Translations under genes and position numbers: made by a program
In this document: one piece after another, positions 13,435-24,293 of the stretch
Layout of the letters: every line of letters starts with the position of its first letter
How positions within the stretch are numbered: position 1 is the stretch's first letter
Notes under the pieces: model-generated
Told to the model about the DNA's origin: nothing
The model's input: only the letters and a program-made list of their open reading frames with translations
The model's database searches: none
Origin: Onchocerca volvulus
Lineage: Eukaryota; Nematoda; Chromadorea; Rhabditida; Onchocercidae
Length of the DNA stretch: 64,000 bases
Direction: 5' to 3'
Assembly (NCBI GenBank): GCA_000499405.2
Contig: HG738138.1
Span: 24,726,765 to 24,790,764 of the forward strand

Positions 13435-13746
13435 GACGATCCACCACTGCTAATCATTAAAATTTCCAGCTTATTCTATTTTTACAGCAATATTAATCCT
13501 AAATTGATCAATATTAAAAAAAGAAACCTTCAAAATCTCCTCCCTTCTTATAATCTTCGAAAAAAAAAAAATTAATTTATGCACTCTATTTCGGTTAGTA
13601 TCATTTAACCTTTATTCCCCCATCTTTATCGATCCATGTTTGTCATAAAAAATAGAAATTCCCGCTTATATCACAGATAATGATAATGAACAGAAGTATC
13701 GACATATTAACTCTCTGGAAAGTTTTTTATTACGTTGTAATAGAGA

Positions 13747-14290
13747 AGAATCCGTTTGTAAAAAGTTTCATTGATTGACGGAAAAGTGATTCTTCGTTAA
13801 AAAAAAAATTATTATAAAATATTCAAGCAAAGTGATCACTGGTTTATTCTTTCCTTTTCGCTCATAAAGAAGAACATTGCTCAATTGGATTGTCGTATTA
13901 CTGCTACTGCTGAATGTCGCTTCGAACAGAACAGTTGCCATTTTTATATTAATCTATTCGAACTTGTACTGGATTCAAGCTGAAAAATCCTATTAGGCTC
14001 CTCCTCCTAGCCCGATCTCCAACGTGTCGCCTCATGATTGGTCGACCTCTTTTTCTTTATCTGTTACTCGGACCGTTTTGGCGGTAAAAACGTTCATCGT
14101 GCCTTTGAAACTATGTCGCGCCATTTGATCTTAACACTTCTTGTTTAAAACAATTGTCCTGACACTATTTGACCTTTAACATCTCTTTTTCATAATCTAT
14201 TACTTCCTTTAACTTCGTAAACATCTTCCCGCTATTTGACCTTTAGATATTCATACATGCATCTAACTAAATTTTTTGAAATATTCTGAC
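13747..14290 (+). repeat. Dispersed element, copy 1
   Basis: Shares with copies 2-4 an ordered set of motifs. These are ATTGATTGACGGAAAAG (missing from copy 2), a TTATTCTTTCC stretch, a TCCTCCTCC-like stretch, a TGTCGCCTCATGATTGGTCG-like core, CGTTTTGGCGGTAAA, and CTATGTCGCGCCATTTGATC. It ends in a divergent TTTGACC-rich tail. It starts about 310 bases upstream of the CCCH start codon, so it occupies that gene's promoter side. No coding capacity is seen; it is probably a non-autonomous mobile element. Confidence 0.8.
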
Positions 14291-14829
14291 ATTCCTGATC
14301 GAAAGGAGACTGAGACCAAGAATATTTTGGTCCTCTTCCGGATAAACTTCAATTAGTTTTGAATGTAGTTATTCTAGACAGAACTGTTAGGAGAAACACA
14401 AAAAACATCCAATTTCATCATTCTTTTCGCGTAAACAGACGAAATGATTACTAAATTGCATGAAGTCCGAAATAGAGTGATTTCTTAAACATTTCAGTAG
14501 GACCAATATAAAATGCAGCATGCCACATCTAGACGAAAATGCCTCCTTTTACTTTGTCGAGTTTAATCAATTTCTAAATTTGTATTCCAATATCCTCCTC
14601 CTAAATGATCGATGTCATCCATTTGAATCATCCAACCATATATTTTACAGCAGTGTCAACAACAGTAATGATATTATTCGGTTTAATTACCAGCTCGAAA
14701 TGCTTCGATCTATTGGTGTTATACCGAGTTCTTTCCTTTCTTTAAAAGTTTTAGATCTTCTTTTTAATTGGTTGTGATGATCAAAAACAAGAACAGGAAA
14801 CTGGTAGACATCTCGGCTCATCGCACACA

Positions 14830-15800
14830 AAGTGTTGATACTACTGTATCGAACTTAAACTACGAACTGAACTCGAACTTGAATCTGAACTCAACTAACT
14901 TGAGCTCGAAAATTCGGGTTTATTAAATTCTTCCAGTGGCTCCTCCTCCTTCTCTAATTTCCAATGTATCGCCTCATGATTGATCGACCTCACTCTGTTT
15001 ATCTGTGAGTCGGAGCGTTTATGGCGGTAAACATGTTTATCTTGCTATTAAAATTATGTCGCACCACTTAATCTTTATACTCTTTGTGTTGGGAATTTTC
15101 GGAAACTTCTTAGGAAAATATGTCGGGGAATAATCTTTTTGTTACGGTCAACTTGGATAATTAACCGATAAATGCGGGGGAGTCGACAGTAAATACTTTA
15201 TCGAGTATCAATTGCAGAATTATCCAGAAAAGGAAGTCGAGGTTAGCCCAAAAACGAAATTCGAGATCATATCGCGATTAATAACAAGAAAACGGTTCTA
15301 AAGGAAGTGGACGTAGAGGAAATGGAGCTGCTTCTTGTCGAATCCAAAGGAATAGTGACCTTTCTAATATAAAAACTGCCTTTGGGGTAAGAAAGGGGAA
15401 AATTCATGAATTGTGGAGATTCAAGAATAGTTTTCATTGTACAGCCGGGACAATAACATGATCTTGAGTAATAATGTCTCATTATTAAAGCTAAAGCTGG
15501 GGGATGAGAGACAAAGATGAGGGTTAGATTTGTGCTTAATGATAGAATGGGAAGATGAAATTTACAAAATTAGCTGATGAGTCAAGATTAATATAATAAT
15601 TAAATAATGGAATATATTTATAATATCATTAACTCCGATTTCCCATATACTTTGTTTACAAATCATTGTTGTGACGCTGTTTGGCCTTCAACATCTTTTG
15701 TTTATTATGATTGTAACATTTGAGTTCGTCAACATTTCCCTCCTATTTGGCCTTTAAATATTCCTAAATACATCTGATTACATCTTTCGGATTTTTCTGT
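14830..15800 (+). repeat. Dispersed element, copy 2, split by an insertion
   Basis: The left part (about 14830-15088) matches copy 1 through GGCTCCTCCTCC, TCGCCTCATGATTG, TGGCGGTAAACATG and ATTATGTCGCACCACTTAATC. The match stops near 15088 and resumes at about 15646-15655 with TTTACAAATCATTGTTGTGACG, the equivalent of copy 1 from about 14140, then runs to about 15800. Confidence 0.75.
15088..15646. mobile_element. Insertion of about 560 bases inside copy 2
   Basis: Interrupts copy 2. Its ends resemble inverted repeats: TGGGAATTTTCGGA on the left, and TCCGATTTCCCA on the right, whose reverse complement is TGGGAAATCGGA. Flanking TATACTCTTTG and TATACTTTG could be a target duplication that has lost two bases. 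No recognisable transposase is inside; short open frames at about 15267-15482 match nothing I know. Confidence 0.5.
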
Positions 15801-16110
15801 ACCATGAAGTTTAGATGATGCATAATAATTGTTTTCTTGAACCAAATTCCAAATGATTACAACCCATTGCTAGTCGAAGAATTAAGTCTACTTAGTTGAT
15901 TTTAGACAAAAATCAATTAAACTATCGTTTTATCTTCATTGTTATCGACAGTTGAGCGATAATTTGGATAAAGTACAGAAACCAACGAATATCACCATTT
16001 ATTCATTTTTAATTATCTAATCCCAAATGATCACTATTATTATCATTCATCTATTATCAACACATTTTTTTTCGTTGCTTAATTGAAAAAGGAATTTTGT
16101 GTTAGTAAAA

Positions 16111-16195
16111 TAATAATAATAATAATGATAATGGTATAAGTGATGGTAATAATGATCATTACATACAACAAAAAAAAAAATATGTATGATCATTG
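16111..16195. repeat. AAT microsatellite and adjacent hairpin
   Basis: An AAT run at about 16111-16135, then an imperfect hairpin at about 16151-16195 (ATGATCATTACATACA pairing with TGTATGATCAT across an A-rich loop). On the minus strand it lies just after the rRNA fragment, where ITS1 would be expected. Confidence 0.6.
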
Positions 16196-16218
16196 GTGTT
16201 GTTGTTGAAGCTCAATAA

Positions 16219-16263
16219 TGATCCTTCCGCAGGTTCCCCTACGAAAACTTGTTACGACTTTTG
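16219..16263 (-). pseudogene. Fragment of the 18S rRNA 3' end
   Basis: On the minus strand this reads GTCGTAACAAG, then TTTTCGTAGGGGAACC, then TGCGGAAGGATCATT. This is the conserved 3' terminus of eukaryotic 18S rRNA with about three changes (one base missing after AACAAG, an altered G in CCGTAGG, G for T in AGGTGAA). The match stops abruptly upstream, so only about 45 bases of the gene remain. The following TATTGAGCTTCAACAACAAC would be ITS1 sequence. It is a dispersed remnant, not a working rRNA gene. Confidence 0.85.
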
Positions 16264-16344
16264 ATAACTAATTTTTTCTTTTTTTTTTTTAGTTGTTTGG
16301 TTCAAACAGAAGTAAAAATCAATTTTAGTGTTTTTCTAGCTTGC

Positions 16345-16403
16345 GCCGGACATGAGAAGCATGCCGGCCGCATAGATTAGCTAGATCGGGCCGAGTCTAG
16401 CTA
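16345..16403. other. Two adjacent GC-rich hairpins
   Basis: An island of high GC in very AT-rich DNA. Hairpin 1 (16345-16368): GCCGG plus CATG pairs with CATG plus CCGGC, with one bulged A and a 5-base loop. Hairpin 2 (16378-16403): TAGCTAGA pairs with TCTAGCTA around TCGGGCCGAG. They lie between the rRNA fragment and the 1-kb inverted-repeat element. Function unknown. Confidence 0.6.
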
Positions 16404-16410
16404 GTTATAA

Positions 16411-17437
16411 TGGCGAAATTTTGGCAAATTCATGCTTTTTGGGAAATTAATGGAATTTGAAATAGAAAAAAATAGCTAAGATGATGACAAAAAATTAATT
16501 CTTAATCCAAAACTAAAAATAATAAAATAGATTAGAAAAGTAAAGAGAAAATAGTAAGTGCAACAGTTGTTTGATTATTGATTTAAGCATCTTTTGTGTT
16601 AATAGCATCAATACAGTATCCGTTGAAATAAAAATGGTTATTAGCACTTCATGCTGTATCATTTTCATCATTCATTTAACAAAAGTATCAATTATCAATA
16701 AGATGAACAATGATCACTTATGAAAAAAGAATGAAAAATGACTGAAATATGCTTGATAGTTGGAATTTCTCAACATTTTTTTCTTTCGCTTTTTTACAAT
16801 TCTTTTATCTATGAAAGTTATTTTCCCATTAATTGATACCATATTTTTAATAAAAAATCATACTGTTAACTGAGGCATCGCTTTTCTGAAGTTTTTTTTT
16901 TTTTTTTTTTTGTTATTCTTGTCGAGTTTTGTTAAAAATTCATCATTATCATATGCGACAGTACAATAATAGGCTTGTTAATACGAAATTTGATACTTTT
17001 TCAATATTTATTTCACTTTAGAATTTCTGTACAATTAAATATAAATTAAATTTATAAATTTCGTTTTTTTTTTATGATGGAATTGAACTTTACCAATTAA
17101 ATATAAATTGAAAATTCTGAAATTGAATGAAATCAACATTGAAAAATCAAATAGGAAATTATGGAATAAAATTTCGTTTAAGTTCAAACATTCTTTTTAT
17201 TTTTAAGCGCTTCTTAATCATTTTAAATCCGTCAATATCCTGCCGATATAATTGTTAATTAATAAATACGCCTGCAATCAATATTTATCGTTTATTATAA
17301 TTTTGATGTTTCTTTTGAATTATGCAATAAATTGATCTCTTTGTTGTCTAAAAAATTATATGCGGGAATATTTTGCATTTTCTATTTCAGATTCCATTAA
17401 TTTTTCAAGAAGCATGAATTTGCCATAATTTTGCCTA
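16411..17437. mobile_element. About 1-kb element with 58-base inverted ends
   Basis: The left arm at 16411-16468 (with GGCAAATTCATGCTTTTTGG and TTAATGGAATTTGAAATAG) returns in reverse complement at about 17376-17437 with roughly 85% identity by eye. The interior is AT-rich and shows no coding exon. It is best read as a non-autonomous DNA-transposon-like (MITE-like) element. No clear target duplication was seen. Confidence 0.7.
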
Positions 17438-17833
17438 AAAAAAAAAAGATTGAAAAATTCTCAATGGTTTCCGATTTTTGCAGTTTCTCTATACAAATTT
17501 TATGATAATAAGAAGTTGTAACTTTTTTCATTTTTTTTTTTCCAAATATGACATCATATTAAAGAAAAAAGGAAAATGATAGTGTCAAACAGTGGAGTTA
17601 TATGTTCTTTTGCTTGAAAGTTGTTTACTTAATCGAACTTATTAAGTAAAGTTACAATTCTTAATTAAAACTTTAACTTGTGAGCACTTTGACAATCCAT
17701 TAAATTTGTTTCATCTTTTGCTAATTTTGATTGATTTTTCTAGTTGGTTGATTAGTTATTATTTAAAGAAAGGGATTTGATTTATGTGATATTCAAAGAT
17801 GGATTATGTTTGAGCAAAACTTCTTAGCAACTT

Positions 17834-17839
17834 TTTATT
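17834..17839 (-). terminator. Candidate poly(A) signal of the CAP gene
   Basis: AATAAA on the minus strand about 115 bases after the TGA at 17954-17956, so the 3' end is better preserved than the middle. Confidence 0.4.
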
Positions 17840-17953
17840 TTATAACAATTACTACATTCATATTTAATGATAAATATTTCTTTATAGCTTTTTTGCTGAA
17901 AAATAAATACAGGATATATAGCCAAAAATTAAATGAAGTGAAACGAAAAATTT

Positions 17954-19532
17954 TCATTTTCTGCACAATCCAGATTTTCGTGAACATTTTTTCGTACGGC
18001 AATGTTTGTTAACTTTGCATGGACTACCTTGTTCGTATATCAACTCTCCTATCGTATTTCCACTAAAAACTTGCTATATGAATGAAATTAAATGAAATGC
18101 AATATTTTTTTCATTGTTAATTCAATATGATGAGAAAGCGAAATGGAATTACCCAAATTGCAAAGGTTTTTTGTGGAAATATTTAGCCTGAATTATAGAA
18201 TCAACAAGATTATTAAGTTGATAATTTATAAAAAAGATAGTTATTAATATAAATGCTTTAACAGTAATACTTACCGAGGAGCATAGTGACAAACAACAAT
18301 AAATGCTTCACCATCATCACAATGCATTGCAATACCACAACCAACTTTATGGGTCTTACCCCAAGCCATATTAGTTTAAGAAATTTGAAAATGATTTTTT
18401 GTGCCTTGTTTGACGAGCATTAGAAAAAAAAAAAAAAACGAAAGACTCATCATATCTTTACATTTACAGATGACAAATGTTTAATTAAGCTGTTATTTTT
18501 CAAATATTTTCCTCAAAAAATTTATTTGTTTATGATGGGCCATTTATCATTTCATGGAAATAAATTGCACAAACATCCGATCTTGTAGCGAAAGTATCAA
18601 TTGGTCTTCTATTGTAAAATAGTGAAATATTATTTATTACCATTGAAATTTTATTAGTTTACATCAAGTATACGATTTTTTAGCATAAATTGTGCATAGA
18701 AAGAGTGGTTTTTTCTTTAATTTAAATATTTCAAATAATATAGAAAAGATTTAACTCATTTATGCTCATTTCTAGAAAAATTCCCCTACCTGTGTGAAAT
18801 GCAAAACATCTTGACTGGCAACACTCGACGTCAACCTGTTCGAAGGATTATTTCTATAGGATCGTGTAAGTCCTATCCACCAGCTTTCGATAGCAAATAG
18901 AGCAGCACTTGTATTAAAAACTGGAAACTTAAATTTTCTTAAAATCCATTTTATAGTGATGCATTTACTAATCTTCATTATACAGATAATTTTTTTTTTT
19001 TTTATATCCAATATTCCGCTTGTCTGACTTTTATACTTATTAAGAATATGATTCTATTAAAGAGCTTTCTGAACTTCTTGTAATATAAATGTAGTAGATA
19101 TACCTTCAACATCTTTTGGTAACCGTAAGGCGTAAATATTTTCACCAACTCCTTCTCTTTGATTTTCTGGTGAATATCCAAAGATACACTGATCGGCCCA
19201 ATTTTGTGCCGAAATTACTAATTCACAGTCCCATTCCTGAGCATTCGATAAGTTAATAGTTAATAACTAATGTAAGCATTAAATAATTTGATATTTGTTG
19301 TAATAAAAAAAAATTAAAATTTGGAAACTTTTAATATATTTGAACAATTTTTCAAAATATTTTTACCATTTCCATCATATTCTTGCCCTTTGGCATCAAA
19401 TTATCATCTTTATCTGTAAAATTTCCAAATTTCCCTTAACCAAACGCGAACGATATTTATTGTGCTCGTCAACGATTATATCACGTTGCAGTGATGTTAA
19501 TTTACCTCTATGACAATCATGACCGATCACGG
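17954..19532 (-). pseudogene. CAP/SCP-domain (venom-allergen-like) gene with three lesions
   Basis: Minus-strand exon remains at 19367-19532, 19104-19236, 18790-18907, 18275-18369 and 17954-18062 cover most of a CAP domain: DEHNKYRSRLVKGN, NWADQCIFGYS, GVGENIYA, AIESWW, HFTQ, MAWGKTHKVGCGI, VVCHYAP, and the tail GELIYEQGSPCK ending in a Cys-rich stretch and TGA. Three defects are visible. Exon 1 carries an 8-base direct duplication (GGAAATTT twice) that shifts frame and brings a stop. The exon ending at 18907 lacks an acceptor in the needed phase, where ACAG appears to have become ACAA. The exon starting at 18369 has ACTAAT where AG should be. CAP proteins are secreted and abundant in parasitic nematodes; no signal-peptide exon was found. 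Sequence errors could mimic part of this. Confidence 0.75.
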
Positions 19533-21753
19533 CTGCAATAAATCCAATAAATTTACCAATTTTCCAAAACTAAATCAAATATCAATATTTTCAGAGTTTT
19601 GTGAAAATCTTCAAATTATTTGAATCTTATGGTTGAGCGAACTTTCATGTATAATAAATTCTCTTTTAACATATCAACAATAATTGCAGGGAAGATGATG
19701 AAAAGTATCATGCTGTGGAATTTTCCGATAAAATCTAATTGTTAGTCTCAGAAATATATTTTAATAATAACAGAAGATGTCGCTTCAAAAACTATGCGAC
19801 GTAAAATAGATGAAGATTTGTTAATGAAATTTCAACTCTCGCAAATTACTTTTTTATGCAATTTCCAAATTACGATTAGTTAAAAACAAGAACATTTTTA
19901 TTTGCATATCAAAAGCTATTTAAATATTTTTCTTTTTTTTATTAATAAATATTATCTCTGACAATTATATAAATGACAGCTATATAAATATTCATCTGTA
20001 CCTTTTGTTTTTGGAATCTTGTTTTCATCATTTCAACACATGTTTTCATCACTTTTTTTTTGAATTTATTTTCAATATTTTTACTGTATTTTTTCAATCT
20101 AAAATTAAAATTTTTGCATATGCTGATAAGACCAAATTTCCATGGCAATCATTTTGCAAATAATTTATTTACTAAGATTATGTCTTCATTATTTGAATAT
20201 TTTTGAACACTTAGCCTTATTTTCCGCATTCTTTTTTTCCCAAAGTGAATCCATACTTCTTCAATTTTTCATTTCACTGAAATAGTCGGCTAAATTAAAT
20301 TGTACTGAATTAATTATCCATAAATAATGTTCCCGACTGGTCACTTGGATTATTTTCTTAGTGCTATTAAAAATTTGCAATATTTACATCAAATTTTCAA
20401 TAGAACCTCCTATTTTTTTCTCAGAAAGATCTATTAAAACTTTTTTATCTCACGGACGTGACACGTGAAAAAAAGAAACCATATTAAGTCATAAAGAAAA
20501 TTTGTTGGAGTACACGGTTGTGCCAAAATTTAAAAACAATCGGTGAAGAACTTCCCGGAGATATATGGTTAGTAACAGATAGCATTTACATTTTTATTTA
20601 TATAGAAGGTAGATACTCTTCAGAAACAGTGAGTTTCATTGTTTTATACTCTAAATTTTAGTTAAAAAGGTAATATTACCTTTTTCCCATTTTCCACCGT
20701 TATTTTCTCATAAGCCAGGATTTTCTATGTCCACCACCAAAAATGTTTTAGCTCTATGTTTGATCTGGAAATAAATTATAGTATATAAAATACGTAAGAC
20801 GATAGATGTCGTTTCCTCGAGATTTCTCGAATTATGATATTCATTTAATCAAGTCATATTCAAAAGATTCATTAAAATGAAACTTAAGAACAATAATATT
20901 TTGTGAAGAAAAGAGTAACCTGATATTTTCATTAACATCTGATATCAGATGGTTAAATTCAACTAAATTGAGTAACCAGTATTTTGATTTTTTATTTTGG
21001 AGATAATGTATTTAAGAAAATCACAATTTTTTGTTCATGAAATTTGAATGTTTGATTCTAGAAGATTTTTGTATTAATAAAATCAAGGCTGAGAAAGGAA
21101 AGAAGTTAATGATTACTGTACGAATTTTAGTTTCTATCATTTCATTTTTTATATTTTCCAAGAGAAAAAGAAAGAAGGAAAGAAAAGTTTTTGAAGAATT
21201 TGGTTTTTTTAGAAAATGGGAAATTTTATTGTAAAATTAATTACCTTTTAAAAAAGCGAGCAAATTTTTAAGTTGTAGCGACAAAAATGTCAAAGTTATA
21301 ACGACAAAAATTTTTGGGAGAAAAAATATGATTTTTCTAAGAAATTCAAATACTTCAACATGATCTCACGTTACCTATAGTAGAGTTTCCTTTCAGTACA
21401 AAATGGCATAATCATTTAGCTTGTCATTCAAATTTTCTTTAAAATTCTCTTCAAAATAGTTTTTGATTAAAAAAAAAAAAATTGCATTATTCTAATTAAA
21501 TTTTCTTAAATCTAAAGAATATAAAATCAAACAACTTTCTTTATCATTTTCTTAGCATTAAGGGTCGGTTGCTTGCGAAGTTATTTTGTTAAAATTATTA
21601 TTGATGTGAATTAGCATGACAAAATTGAGCAAAAAAGATTTATGATGAAGAAGAAGTAATGCATAATCTATGAGTTTTAAAGCTTTCTAGAAACCTTGAT
21701 GAGCCTAAAATCAAGATTCGCAAAATTGATTCTTATCTTTGAAGGTATAGCAA
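19533..21753. other. Intergenic region
   Basis: Upstream of the CAP gene remains and of the possible small gene at 21754. Apart from the repeat end at about 20510-20615 it holds homopolymer tracts and no exon I can support. A missing CAP signal-peptide exon may lie here unrecognised. Confidence 0.5.
20510..20615 (+). repeat. Solo copy of the end of the 48-kb inverted-repeat element
   Basis: Carries CCAAAATTTAAAAACAATCG, GAACTTCCCGGAGATATA and CATTTACATTTTTATTTATA in the same order as the right end at 49042-49161. No partner in the opposite orientation was seen nearby. Confidence 0.65.
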
Positions 21754-22102
21754 ATGGCTTCAAATCCAAATACAAAATGTGAACCATGGAGATGCGCATC
21801 AAGCGAGCCAGTTGTGAGTATTCGTTTTCTGAAGAAATTTAAGCGAAAAAGTTAAATATTTAATTGTTGGAGAAATTCTTCAGAAATGTTGCGTGCATGG
21901 ACATAAATGTTCAATTGCGCTGAAGACGGTATCGACGGAAACTTTAACTCGAAGCGAACAATCATCTGCGGTAATTTTCGAGAAGATTACCATACTCCTA
22001 CATCGATTTTTGTGCTCAATAAATCAAATTTAAAAAATGTAAACAAATATTAAGGAGCAATCATCGATTGTAAATAAAAATAGCGATGAATTAAGCGATT
22101 AA
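21754..22102 (+). CDS. Possible small Cys-rich protein, or 5' exons of the SH2 gene
   Basis: Exons 21754-21813, 21884-21970 and 22055-22102 join in phase 0 to give 64 residues: MASNPNTKCEPWRCASSEPV, then KCCVHGHKCSIALKT, then a Ser/Glu-rich end and TAA. Donors are GTGAGT and GTAATT, acceptors TTCTTCAG and ATATTAAG. Six Cys in the first 30 residues might bind metal, but I recognise no family. It lies on the same strand 420 bases before the SH2 exons, so it could instead be the 5' end of that gene with a different third exon. Confidence 0.35.
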
Positions 22103-22154
22103 TTGTCAGAATATTCAAAGAATCTTGAACTTGTTCAACTCTAAAAATATGGGG

Positions 22155-22339
22155 AGATTGTAAAACTGGACGAAGTTCACTTGGGTTCTACTCATTCAGC
22201 AGATTCTAGGTTTAGCTCTGAAATGAGTGGATTGTAGGATTGGGCCAATTTCATGTCATCTACAACATCAGTTTCGTTGACCCGTCAAATGAAAAGCTTT
22301 CTTAAAGAATTCCTATATCGTTGCTTAAATTATTTTTAA
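22155..22339 (+). other. Open segment with one in-frame TAG
   Basis: One frame reads EIVKLDEVHLGSTHSADSRF then SSEMSGL, a TAG at about 22236, then DWANFMSSTTSVSLTRQMKS and FLKEFLYR before TAA. The Ser/Thr-rich composition looks protein-like. It may be two exons of the SH2 gene with splicing around the TAG, or decayed coding sequence. Confidence 0.3.
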
Positions 22340-22522
22340 TTAATAAAAAAAAAATCATTTAATAATTCCATTTTAGATTATAAAATATTCCCATATACAT
22401 TTAACAGATCAGTGCGAATATTTTTTTTTTATTACAAACTATTCATTCAACAGATTATGCAGCATACATAATGCTTTTTTGGAAGATAATTAATTGAAAA
22501 TTTTAAAATGAATCAGTTTTAG

Positions 22523-23983
22523 AGTCGCGCTCATGAAGGAGAAGGGCCACATCTACTTCGATTACAACGCGCGAATTCGTAAATTTCTTTTTTTTTTTTT
22601 TTTTCTTTGATAAGAAATTAAGAAATAAAAGAATTGAAAAAAGAGAAAAAAGAAAATAAAAAACAAAATACACGAAAAGAAATGTTACTTACTGTAATAC
22701 ATTTTCTACTTAGATTTACGGAATTTAAATTCACTCGACTTCTGGGCCAAGAATATATTTGCGAAAGAAATGCTGCCAAGATGGAATCGAGCAAGTCAAT
22801 TTTGCGCATTATAAATGAATTGTATTTTCTTGTAGTACAGTATCAACAACATTAAACGGCAATCATCAGAAATAAAAGCAAATTTGAATTTAGCACTGCT
22901 AAATTCATAAAATTTGACCTATATTGTGATACTAGGCTATTCTTGTAATCATTTGTTATTTACATGTTGCAAACTTTCTTTGCTTTCAGAATAAAAGAAT
23001 CAGATACTATCGACGATAATTTAGCAGATCCATTAAAACGATATTATATTGGGATCGTTACACCACAGACTGCTGAATTATTCATCTCACGAAATACTGC
23101 ATTTAGAGTATGTTGTTAATACAATAAAAAAATAATATGGTGAAATTATGATTTAAATGCCAAATAAACAATAAAATAAGCAGCAATCCGTTAATAGCTT
23201 AGTTTTCAAAATGCTGCGAAAAATAGAAAAGTATTTTATACAATATTTCGATATATCGCTGTCATTTTCAATAAATTAAATGAAATATTTGGACAGATAT
23301 ATCACTCACTCAAAGAAATGAAGGATACGAAGATATTATTATGCATTGTTTACAAAAATAGCCATGGCGATTTTTAGTAAGTTTCTCATTTGCATATTAT
23401 TAAGATCGGTGTCAATAATAAGTTTAAAATATTCCGCCTTAATTAACAGTTCAAATATATCGTTGCGAGAAAATTGGAATTCTTTTAAACCAGTTAATTT
23501 TTTAATGTGATGTGTTCGGTGAAATAAAAATGTAATATACTACATATGAGAATCTTGGCCAAATATATCAATTTTGATTTTCTTGTCAAATGTTCGTCGA
23601 AGATAATTTGGCAAATTCGTTGGTCCAAAAAAACAATCTTGTCATTATTTCTCATTAATTTAGAACACTTAATTGAAGAACCAATCTAATATTTGCTTTT
23701 CTGAGCATCAGCTAATTTGGAAGCTCAAGCTCATTATTAACGATGAGCCTAAGCTTTCAAATTAAAAAAATTTTTTTGATTTGAAAATTAAAATTTTATT
23801 ATATTTAAAAAAAAATTTGAATATTGTGCGTATAATTTAATTCAAAGATTTTTCCACATTTTTCTGCTTTTTATTCTTCTTAGTTTAAAAATTTACAAAA
23901 GGAATAGTTTTACGAAATGTTTAATTAATAAATTGATTAAGAATAGAAAAAAGTGGAGAATGAAATAAACATAAAAAATTAAA

Positions 23984-24014
<31 letters not shown>

Positions 24015-24293
24015 CATGATTAACTTGTCAATTTCAGCCACTATTTGATCAAAGAACGATTTGACGAAAATCTTCGTACAAATTTACTCTATGTAGATTG
24101 TGGTGATAAAGAGCCTCCAGAATTTATTAGCGTTGAAGCACTTGTTAAATATTATACGTATGGTCTTATTTTAAAAATTTTCCTACATTTTTTATTGCTT
24201 TTTAGCTACTTCAGAAATGCATATTTCAGAAAAATTGATTGTATTATTGAATCACAGATACGAATCCTTCTGCAAAAAAATTTTGTTGATTGA
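22523..24293 (+). CDS. SH2-domain protein, 3' end inside a repeat
   Basis: Exons 22523-22578, 22714-22821, 22990-23107, 23297-23376, 24038-24157 and probably 24206-24293 join in phase. The SH2 domain starts at RYYIGIVTPQTAELFISRNT, then AFR, then IYHSLKEMKDTKILLCIVYK, YHYLIKERFDENLRTNLLYV, and closes with FISVEALVKYY. The start is like the WYHG...AE..L core with Tyr at the first Trp position. The usual FLVR arginine falls at the R of TAFR. SH2 domains bind phosphotyrosine, so a role downstream of a tyrosine kinase is likely. No kinase or SH3 domain was found. The start codon is not identified. The last intron would be only 48 bases and is in frame if retained. The stop TGA at 24291-24293 lies in copy 3 of the dispersed element, so the native 3' end may have been replaced. 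Confidence 0.6.

Noticed and set aside
15267..15482. Possible transposase fragment in the insertion within copy 2
   Set aside because: No catalytic motif or recognisable domain in any frame.
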